From assembly GCA_905479515.1 (NCBI GenBank), contig CAJQMX010000267.1:1-5586 (forward strand): a stretch of 5,586 nucleotides of DNA, in the 5' to 3' direction. The notes beneath the pieces were generated by a model. That model did not search any database. It saw only the letters and a list, made by a program, of their open reading frames with translations, and was not told where the DNA came from. Both the position numbers and the translations under genes were made by a program. This DNA is from an uncultured Parasphingopyxis sp. (GTDB lineage Bacteria; Pseudomonadota; Alphaproteobacteria; Sphingomonadales; Sphingomonadaceae). Below, piece by piece: positions 1 to 3,529 of the stretch (position 1 is its first letter; every line of letters begins with the position of its first letter).

Positions 1-45
1 AGAGGCAACGAAGACTTGGCCGACAGGCTTAGTCGCAGTCGGTGA
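1..45 (+). CDS. Possible C-terminal end of a plus-strand gene cut by the window edge
   Basis: Frame 1 is open from the window edge and reads RGNEDLADRLSRSR before a TGA at 43-45. The composition is compatible with a protein C-terminus, and the stop lies inside a strong inverted repeat (41-81) that could serve as a terminator. Fourteen codons cannot establish a gene. Frame 2 is open even longer, to a TGA near 126, but it runs through palindromes and looks like repeat-derived noise. I do not recognise the peptide. Confidence 0.15.
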   Translation, partial: RGNEDLADRLSRSR

Positions 46-106
46 GGGGTTTAACCCTACAGAGGTTCCCAACCCCTCACCGAGTTCCACTAGCCAGCCA
101 GCTGGC
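41..106. repeat. Palindromic intergenic element (hairpin 41-81 plus GCCAGCTGGC)
   Basis: GGTGAGGGGTT (41-51) is perfectly inverted as AACCCCTCACC (71-81), an 11-bp stem with a 19-nt loop. The region also contains GGGTTTAACCC (47-57) and the perfect palindrome GCCAGCTGGC (97-106). No T-run follows on either strand, so a rho-independent terminator is not well supported. The structure looks more like a dispersed intergenic repeat, though it could still end transcription from the left. Confidence 0.5.
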
Positions 107-117
107 AATTTCCCCTT

Positions 118-207
118 GAGTTTGTGAGCGGCTCAGGTCGAAACAGTTCCCCGAACTGTTTCTAAATCATGCTGGGAGCATGATTTACCTGTTCCGATCA
201 CAAACTC
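118..207. repeat. Branched palindromic element, cloverleaf-like fold
   Basis: Four nested or adjacent perfect inverted repeats are visible. An outer stem pairs GAGTTTGTGA (118-127) with TCACAAACTC (198-207). A short inner stem pairs CAGGT (134-138) with ACCTG (187-191). Inside are two side-by-side hairpins: AAACAGTTC/GAACTGTTT (141-149 with 153-161, loop CCC) and AAATCATGC/GCATGATTT (164-172 with 178-186, 5-nt loop). About two thirds of the 90 nt can pair. It is not a tRNA: there is no CCA-side acceptor and no T-loop motif. It may be a mobile palindromic repeat or a structured RNA or DNA element. Confidence 0.6.
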
Positions 208-256
208 CCGACGGGAGAGGGATTAATATATTTGGTAAACTGTCACGGCAGCCAGT

Positions 257-356
257 CGTCATCCTGAACTTGTTTCAGGACCTATCAAGGATTCGCGCTC
301 TGCCGGAAGGGATCCTGAGCCGAAGGCCAGCGAAGCTAAACGAGTTCAGGATGACG
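257..356. repeat. Dispersed intergenic palindromic repeat of sphingomonad type
   Basis: CGTCATCCTGAACT (257-270) is perfectly inverted as AGTTCAGGATGACG (343-356). Inner sub-repeats are TTTCAGGACC (273-282) and GGATCCTGAGC (310-320). I recognise the outer arm from interspersed repeats common between genes of Sphingomonadales and related alphaproteobacteria; this is recall, not a search. A plus-strand reading frame crosses it and yields the VILNLFQDL-like peptide typical of spurious ORFs annotated over such repeats. Confidence 0.75.
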
Positions 357-408
357 AACTAGGGAATTAGCGCACTGTCACCACAATTCTAACTTCGTCA
401 TTCGTCAC

Positions 409-606
409 CTAGGCTGCATATTGTTCGCGGATGTGGCAATTAAAATATGATCCATGAGAACTAGCATTCAATAGCCCGTCATATACATATTCGGGCACAT
501 TGTAGTAATCATACCCCGAGCTGCCACTGTTGAACCAAATGGTTAAAGTTCTAGTATTGGGGTTGTAAAATACGCCGCGAATGGCGCGCGAGCTTAGCGG
601 AATCAT
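409..606 (-). CDS. KTSC-domain small protein
   Basis: This is a 65-aa single-domain protein matching the KTSC family, which was named after the C-terminal domain of some lysyl-tRNA synthetases and also occurs alone in bacteria. The match spans the whole length. It opens with IPLSSRAIRGVFYNPNTRTL, followed by a strand-rich core with the family's central YxY (YDY, residues 32-34), the VPEYVYDGLLNASS helix (37-50), and the closing GSYFNCHIREQY (52-63). The ATG at 606 is preceded by AAGGATAAGG, a purine-rich ribosome binding site 4-10 nt away. The family's function is unknown; RNA binding has been suggested because of the tRNA-synthetase association. It is the last of three small minus-strand genes. 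A hairpin separates it from the 45-aa gene upstream, so it probably has its own promoter. No signal peptide or membrane segment is visible. The family call is firm; the role is unknown. Confidence 0.88.
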   Translation of the reverse strand: MIPLSSRAIRGVFYNPNTRTLTIWFNSGSSGYDYYNVPEYVYDGLLNASSHGSYFNCHIREQYAA

Positions 607-633
607 CTGCCTTATCCTTAAAATTCGATGAAA

Positions 634-662
634 CTAAGGGGCGTCATTACAACACCCCTTAG
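634..662 (-). terminator. Hairpin after the 45-aa gene, possible terminator
   Basis: CTAAGGGG (634-641) is perfectly inverted as CCCCTTAG (655-662), with a 13-nt loop. On the minus strand the hairpin begins 2 nt after the stop codon of the 45-aa gene, the usual place for a terminator. Only TTT follows the stem, so it is a weak intrinsic terminator and may instead protect the mRNA 3' end. Confidence 0.45.
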
Positions 663-664
663 GA

Positions 665-802
665 TTATTTGGTATCCCCACGTCCAGGCTTCGGCATGCG
701 TTCTACTATATGCGTAGCGCTCTTGCGTTCTGCTTCACGAACAGTGGTTAAACGACCGGTTTTTGCATTCCGACCAACTTTGAAAGTTTTGCTCTTTGAC
801 AC
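665..802 (-). CDS. Small basic hypothetical protein (45 aa, GTG start)
   Basis: This minus-strand frame starts with GTG at 802 and ends with TAA at 665-667. It encodes 45 residues, beginning MSKSKTFKVGRNAKTGRL and ending VERMPKPGRGDTK. An almost ideal ribosome binding site, AGAGGGGG, lies 8 nt before the GTG, and that decides the start. The protein is strongly basic (many Lys and Arg), has no Cys and no membrane segment, and its central KTGRLTTVREAERK could form a helix. The pattern of an N-terminal GRNAKTGRLTTV and a C-terminal PKPGRGDTK resembles short uncharacterised proteobacterial proteins I recall, but I cannot name a family. It lies between two hairpins (849-873 and 634-662), so it is probably a monocistronic unit. 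With its charge it could bind nucleic acid or be an antitoxin-like partner; that is speculation. Confidence 0.72.
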   Translation of the reverse strand: MSKSKTFKVGRNAKTGRLTTVREAERKSATHIVERMPKPGRGDTK

Positions 803-848
803 TCAAATCACCCCCTCTCTACGACCTATAACGAAGTTAAATTTTGGA

Positions 849-873
849 AGCGGAGCCAGAGCGGACTCCGCTC
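849..873 (-). terminator. Hairpin downstream of the Cys-rich small gene
   Basis: AGCGGAG (849-855) pairs with CTCCGCT (866-872). An overlapping alternative pairs GAGCGGA (859-865) with TCCGCTC (867-873). On the minus strand the structure begins 4-5 nt after the TGA of the 68-aa gene and is followed by an AT-rich tract (TTCCAAAATTT). The position fits a terminator; the U-run is imperfect. Confidence 0.5.
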
Positions 874-877
874 AAAT

Positions 878-1084
878 TCAGCTCGTGTGGCAAGCGTTGC
901 TGCAATAGTAGCAACCGTTCGATTGCGAATAATATTTGCGTGCTTCGGTTACCGCCGGTCCGCACGATGCGAAATCACCCAAATATGTCCGATTGTCGAC
1001 ATGAGGGAGCCAAGCGCAACCTGTAGTATGAACCTCATGATCGCCGTTTGTCTGGGCATTTTTGTTTACATAGTAACGCGACAT
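878..1084 (-). CDS. Cys/His-rich conserved small protein (68 aa)
   Basis: This 68-aa soluble protein begins MSRYYVNKNAQTNGDHEVH and ends in a Cys-dense tail (NGCYYCSNACHTS, residues 56-68). The five cysteines are C23, C41, C58, C61 and C65, with H16, H19, H28 and H66. C58-x2-C61-x3-C65-H66 could be a metal-binding knuckle, and NGDHEVH...GC and YLGDF (34-38) look like conserved blocks. I recall similar small proteins of about 65-70 aa in diverse bacteria with the same NGDHEVH and NGCYYCSNxCHT motifs, but know of no assigned function. The ATG at 1084 is preceded by GGAG, 8 nt away (GGAGAGCAGGATATG). The gene is divergent from the putative small RNA at 1140-1241, and a hairpin (849-873) closes it. 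The gene call is well supported; its function is unknown, with zinc or other metal binding an inference. Confidence 0.83.
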   Translation of the reverse strand: MSRYYVNKNAQTNGDHEVHTTGCAWLPHVDNRTYLGDFASCGPAVTEARKYYSQSNGCYYCSNACHTS

Positions 1085-1104
1085 ATCCTGCTCTCCGATA
1101 GCTA

Positions 1105-1133
1105 TTGAACTAACGCAATTGAAGAGATATGAC
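1105..1133 (+). promoter_or_regulatory. Candidate sigma-70 promoter for the putative small RNA
   Basis: TTGAAC (1105-1110) and TATGAC (1128-1133) are separated by exactly 17 bp, matching -35 and -10 consensus hexamers at 5 and 4 of 6 positions. Transcription would start near 1140 and run into the terminator at 1211-1241. No coding gene follows that would otherwise need this promoter. Confidence 0.35.
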
Positions 1134-1139
1134 CGCCGC

Positions 1140-1241
1140 GCGAAGGTCGAGGTTTACCCCTCTACCTAGTCAGAAAACCAGCGGCTATCATGCTGGTCTT
1201 CTAATAGGAAGGCGGAGTTGTTTCAGCGACTCCGCCTTTTT
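1140..1241 (+). ncRNA. Candidate small RNA of about 100 nt, two hairpins plus terminator
   Basis: A promoter-like pair upstream, a strong hairpin and an intrinsic terminator line up on the plus strand with no supported protein gene. The internal hairpin pairs AGAAAACCAGC (1172-1182) with GCTGGTCTTCT (1192-1202), 10 of 11 pairs with one A-C mismatch and a 9-nt loop. The terminator follows at 1211-1241. A weaker 5' stem is possible (GAGG 1149-1152 with CCTC 1159-1162). The reading frame that crosses the region has no ribosome binding site and runs through both hairpins and the terminator, so it is unlikely to be coding. I do not recognise the RNA as a known family. The 5' end is inferred from the promoter spacing only. 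Confidence 0.4.
1211..1241 (+). terminator. Intrinsic terminator, plus strand
   Basis: GGCGGAGT (1211-1218) pairs with ACTCCGCC (1229-1236) over a 10-nt loop and is followed immediately by TTTTT (1237-1241). This is a textbook rho-independent terminator for a plus-strand transcript. On the minus strand the hairpin is followed by TTCCTATT, so it is not clearly bidirectional. No plus-strand gene precedes it, which is the main reason to suspect a small RNA here. Confidence 0.8.
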
Positions 1242-1263
1242 GCTGTATAAATATGGTAAATTA

Positions 1264-1281
1264 TTGATCATAGGTCAAGAA
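1264..1281. repeat. Distal copy of the 18-bp direct repeat and candidate operator
   Basis: TTGATCATAGGTCAAGAA is identical to 2324-2341. Its first 15 bp (1264-1278) form a 6-3-6 imperfect palindrome, TTGATC-ATA-GGTCAA. Read on the minus strand it supplies TTGACC, a -35-like hexamer, with CATATT (1255-1250) 17 bp further on. Confidence 0.7.
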
Positions 1282-1285
1282 AAAA

Positions 1286-1300
1286 TTGATCTTAGGTCAA
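1286..1300. promoter_or_regulatory. Third candidate operator, TTGATCTTAGGTCAA
   Basis: This differs from the 1264-1278 site only in the middle of the spacer (TTA instead of ATA). The two centres are 22 bp apart, about two helical turns, so proteins bound at both would face the same side of the DNA. The pair sits between two converging terminators. Confidence 0.5.
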
Positions 1301-1301
1301 T

Positions 1302-1331
1302 AAAAAAGGCCTGCCGAAAATCGACAGGCCT
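1302..1331 (-). terminator. Intrinsic terminator of the toxin-antitoxin-like operon
   Basis: On the minus strand AGGCCTGTCG (1331-1322) pairs with CGGCAGGCCT (1316-1307) around a 5-nt loop, 10 pairs including one G-U. TTTTTT (1307-1302) overlaps the stem's last base. It lies 25 bp after the stop of the antitoxin-like gene. It is the first clear terminator after nrdB on this strand. Confidence 0.9.
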
Positions 1332-1355
1332 CTTCTAAATGCAAATTTCCGTTGA

Positions 1356-1970
1356 TTATCCGTATTTACGGACGTCCGGAAGGTTGTCTTCCCAATCCTC
1401 ATCTTCTCCATCATAATCGCTATTAGCGTGATCAGATGTATGAAAACATAGACATAACTTCTCATCAGAATTGTGGACAGGATCAATTTTCATATCCCTG
1501 ATGAGATCTTGCAGACGTGAAAATGCTTCTTGAAATTTACGAAAGCTCTTTCGTTTTTCACTATCCTTTTTACAAATACTTTCAGCTTCATCAGGAAGAC
1601 GGAGAGTATCAATAATGATAGAGAGTCTCATACACTTCTCAAGTCCGGGTGACAGAACTCGATCATTCGACTCGCATCTCGATAAATGCTCGGGCGTTAT
1701 CGAGATCATCTCAGCAAGTTCCTTTGCTTTGATACGAAGCGACTTACGTATGAACTTTATATCCGCTCCGCTAAGCTTCCGTGAGTGAATCAATCGCGTT
1801 ATTGCAATCTGACGTAGAAGCCCCTTTGGGTTTGGAATTATTGTTTTTTCAACTTCCCCTTTATCATTCAATTTTTGTCTTACTGAATCTTTCAGAATAA
1901 CTGTGAACGGTGTTCCAAGATTTTCTGCTTTATATTCTTTAAGAACAAATTCGTTATCGGTCCTTTTCAT
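1356..1970 (-). CDS. MqsA-like helix-turn-helix protein, putative antitoxin and repressor
   Basis: This is a 204-aa protein counted from ATG 1970. A longer frame reaches an ATG at 2003, but GGAG lies 7 nt before 1970 (GGAGCAAGACAATG), and that start gives a 17-bp overlap with the upstream toxin-like gene. Residues 66-101 (LSGADIKFIRKSLRIKAKEL...TPEHLSRCES) match the XRE-type HTH of the MqsA/YgiT family, whose typical pattern is LTGxEIRFLRKxLGLxQxELA...VSRWE. The preceding IIPNPKGLLRQIA (44-56) matches the linker before that HTH. The usual N-terminal CxxC zinc finger is absent: residues 1-43 have no cysteine. After the HTH comes a charged helical stretch (about 128-165) and an acidic tail (EDEDWED, 189-195) not typical of short antitoxins. 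It likely represses its own operon by binding the TTGATC-N3-GGTCAA palindromes and neutralises the upstream product. HTH call firm; antitoxin role inferred. Confidence 0.8.
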   Translation of the reverse strand: MKRTDNEFVLKEYKAENLGTPFTVILKDSVRQKLNDKGEVEKTIIPNPKGLLRQIAITRLIHSRKLSGADIKFIRKSLRIKAKELAEMISITPEHLSRCESNDRVLSPGLEKCMRLSIIIDTLRLPDEAESICKKDSEKRKSFRKFQEAFSRLQDLIRDMKIDPVHNSDEKLCLCFHTSDHANSDYDGEDEDWEDNLPDVRKYG

Positions 1971-2280
1971 TGTCTTGCTCCAGCAACCATGCAACGTGAT
2001 CAATGCACAATCCTCTTCCGATTGGCTCGATGGAAATATTTATTTCCAGCAGATCATCATCAAGCGTGCGGCCGACAATTTTGTGTTGTGAATCATGTGA
2101 GTTCTCCTTGGTTGAATTAACGATCTGTCCCCTTTCCAATACCCAAAGTACGTCGGGCAGGAAAATTTTGGATCGCGCCATCTTAAGTTCTGCGCCTGGC
2201 GTATACGAAAGATCACCATCAAGGTGTTCCAACCAGTAGTCGACAAATTCTCTTACGAGTGCTTTTTTGTCATTTGCCAT
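1954..2280 (-). CDS. DUF4258-like small protein, putative toxin
   Basis: This 108-aa protein has a layout resembling DUF4258. A helix (about 5-20) is followed by a segment ending LPDVLWVLERGQIVN (41-55), which matches the family's xxDVxxVLxxGxII block. Beta strands HKIVGRTLDDDLLEINISIEP (66-86) match the family's YxVxGRTxDGRxLxVVVxI region, and LCIDHVAWL (91-99) could be the last strand. Charged residues typical of this RNase-like fold are present (D43, E49, R71, D74-D76), but I cannot assign a catalytic set. DUF4258 proteins are often encoded next to MqsA/YgiT-type antitoxins, as here, and the toxin-first order matches mqsRA. The ATG at 2280 follows AGGGG, 6 nt away. The 3' end overlaps the antitoxin-like gene by 17 bp, suggesting coupled translation. 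The match is weak at sequence level; it could instead be an accessory protein of unknown role. Confidence 0.72.
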   Translation of the reverse strand: MANDKKALVREFVDYWLEHLDGDLSYTPGAELKMARSKIFLPDVLWVLERGQIVNSTKENSHDSQHKIVGRTLDDDLLEINISIEPIGRGLCIDHVAWLLEQDNEKDR

Positions 2281-2309
2281 TGCGCGCCCCTTTCGAAATC
2301 GGCGTTGTC

Positions 2310-2338
2310 GTTATTTACCAAAGTTGATCATAGGTCAA
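2310..2338 (-). promoter_or_regulatory. Candidate promoter of the toxin-antitoxin-like operon with embedded operator
   Basis: On the minus strand TTGACC (2338-2333) and AATAAC (2315-2310) are 17 bp apart and fit -35 and -10 hexamers (5 and 4 of 6). The -35 lies inside the palindrome TTGATCATAGGTCAA (2324-2338), so a bound repressor would block RNA polymerase. The first gene starts 30 bp after the -10. Confidence 0.5.
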
Positions 2339-2341
2339 GAA
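2324..2341. repeat. Proximal copy of the 18-bp direct repeat and candidate operator
   Basis: TTGATCATAGGTCAAGAA is an exact copy of 1264-1281, same orientation, 1060 bp away. The two copies bracket the toxin-antitoxin-like gene pair and its terminator. This copy begins 3 bp after the nrdB stop codon on the minus strand. It can be read as a shared operator or as the footprint of an insertion. Confidence 0.75.
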
Positions 2342-2344
2342 TAA

Positions 2345-3397
2345 TTACTCCGCAGCAACCCCTGCTTCTGCAAACATATCCGGCCCGTCATCCGCGGCGA
2401 CATCATCCTCGTTGGCGACCTTGCCCTTGCGCTTGTCGAAGCTCGACCAGACGTCGTTCCATTCGCCCTTGGTTGCGCCCTTTGAATATTCGGTGGCGCG
2501 GGCTTCGAAGAAATTGGCGTGCTCGACGCCGTTGAGCAATGGCGCGAGCCATGGCAGCGGGTGGTCGTCGATCATGTAGATCGGCTGGAAGCCGAGCTGG
2601 CCGAGGCGCCAGTCGGCGATATAGCGGATATATTTCTTGATTTCCTTGGCGGTCATGCCGGTGACCGGGCCGTCGCTGAACGCGAGGTCGATGAACGCAT
2701 CTTCGAGCCGCACCGTCTTCTGGCAGCAGTCGATGATATCATCGCGGACCGACTTGGTCAGGCAGTCGCGTTCCTGCACGAAGGTGTGGAACATCTTGAT
2801 AATGCCCTCGCAGTGCAGGCTTTCGTCGCGGACCGACCAGGAGACGATCTGACCCATGCCCTTCATCTTGTTGAAGCGCGGGAAGTTCATCAGCATGGCG
2901 AAGCTGGCGAACAGCTGCAGCCCTTCGGTGAAGCCGCCGAACATCGCCAGCGTCTTGGCGATATCCTCGTCATTCTCGACGCCGAATGTGCCCATATAGT
3001 CATGCTTGTCCTTCATCGCTTCATATTCGAGGAACATCGAATATTCGCTTTCCGGCATGCCGATCGTGTCGAGCAGATGCGAGTAGGCGGCGATATGGAC
3101 GGTTTCCATGTTGCTGAACGCGGTCAGCATCATCTTGATTTCGGTCGGCTTGAACACCCGGCCATATTTGTCGTGATAGCAGTCCTGCACCTCGACATCG
3201 GCCTGGGTGAAGAAGCGGAAAATCTGGGTCAGCAGATTGCGTTCGTGATCGGTCAGCTTCTGCGCCCAGTCGCGGCAATCCTCGCCGAGCGGCACTTCTT
3301 CCGGCATCCAGTGAATCTGCTGCTGCCGTTTCCAGAATTCATAGGCCCATGGATATTCAAAGGGCTTGTAGGTTTTGCGTGCTTCCAGAAGTGACAT
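2345..3397 (-). CDS. nrdB: Ribonucleoside-diphosphate reductase, beta subunit (R2)
   Basis: This is the radical-generating subunit of class Ia ribonucleotide reductase, a cytoplasmic partner of NrdA that holds the di-iron centre and tyrosyl radical. All expected ligands are visible: D67 (QADVEVQD), E98 and H101 (METVHIAAY), E158 (FTEGL), and E192 and H195 (RDESLH). The radical tyrosine is Y105, seven residues after E98 as in the E. coli enzyme. The 350-aa length is normal. The N-terminus goes straight into the R2 fold (PFEYPWAYEFWKRQQ, 12-26), so there is no fused ATP-cone. The acidic tail around DDGPDMFAEAG (336-346) is the expected NrdA-docking peptide. The ATG at 3397 has GGAG 11 nt upstream, slightly distant. 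It follows nrdA by 132 bp of hairpin-rich sequence. No terminator is visible after its stop before the next operon's promoter. Confidence 0.98.
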   Translation of the reverse strand: MSLLEARKTYKPFEYPWAYEFWKRQQQIHWMPEEVPLGEDCRDWAQKLTDHERNLLTQIFRFFTQADVEVQDCYHDKYGRVFKPTEIKMMLTAFSNMETVHIAAYSHLLDTIGMPESEYSMFLEYEAMKDKHDYMGTFGVENDEDIAKTLAMFGGFTEGLQLFASFAMLMNFPRFNKMKGMGQIVSWSVRDESLHCEGIIKMFHTFVQERDCLTKSVRDDIIDCCQKTVRLEDAFIDLAFSDGPVTGMTAKEIKKYIRYIADWRLGQLGFQPIYMIDDHPLPWLAPLLNGVEHANFFEARATEYSKGATKGEWNDVWSSFDKRKGKVANEDDVAADDGPDMFAEAGVAAE

Positions 3398-3426
3398 GGT
3401 GACTCGTTCTCCGCTTTACTCGTGCG

Positions 3427-3509
3427 TCCCCTCCCCCGGCGGGAGAGGACAATGCTCCTTTGCATTCGAATGAAACAACCCCCTCCCAAAAGGAGCAAAA
3501 GGGAGGGGG
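3427..3509. repeat. Cluster of inverted repeats in the nrdA-nrdB gap
   Basis: CCCCCTCCC (3479-3487) is perfectly inverted as GGGAGGGGG (3501-3509) across a 13-nt loop. Further small palindromes are CTCCC/GGGAG (3431-3435 with 3441-3445), AATGC/GCATT (3451-3455 with 3462-3466) and CATTCGAATG (3463-3472). The G/C-rich stem lies 20 bp after the nrdA stop on the minus strand and could attenuate transcription or protect the nrdA mRNA 3' end. Similar C-rich hairpins are common intergenic repeats in sphingomonads (recall). Confidence 0.55.
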
Positions 3510-3529
3510 CAGTGGGCAAACTGCCTAAT

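Noticed and set aside
1..126. Frame 2 open reading across the left edge
   Set aside because: Open only because it passes through palindromes; composition rich in Pro, Ser and Thr, no recognisable protein.
118..207. Cloverleaf-like structure as a tRNA
   Set aside because: Arm lengths and loops do not fit, there is no T-loop GTTCRA motif in the right arm, and no plausible anticodon arm.
180..362. 60-aa plus-strand frame beginning MIYLFRSQTPDG
   Set aside because: It crosses two palindromic repeats, and its peptide is the typical spurious translation of the intergenic repeat; no ribosome binding site.
669..1108. Several overlapping plus-strand frames of 60-79 aa
   Set aside because: They lie antisense to the better supported 45-aa and 68-aa minus-strand genes and show no ribosome binding sites or recognisable domains.
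1264..1300. CRISPR-like short repeats
   Set aside because: Only two adjacent 15-bp copies with a 7-bp gap, palindromic; spacing and number fit operators rather than a CRISPR array.
1129..1338. 69-aa plus-strand frame beginning MTAARRSRF
   Set aside because: It runs through two hairpins, an intrinsic terminator and the operator pair; no ribosome binding site. A small RNA explains the region better.
2519..3394. 291-aa plus-strand frame antisense to nrdB
   Set aside because: A mirror frame of a GC-rich gene, rich in His, Glu, Ala and Val as expected for such shadows; nrdB is unambiguous.
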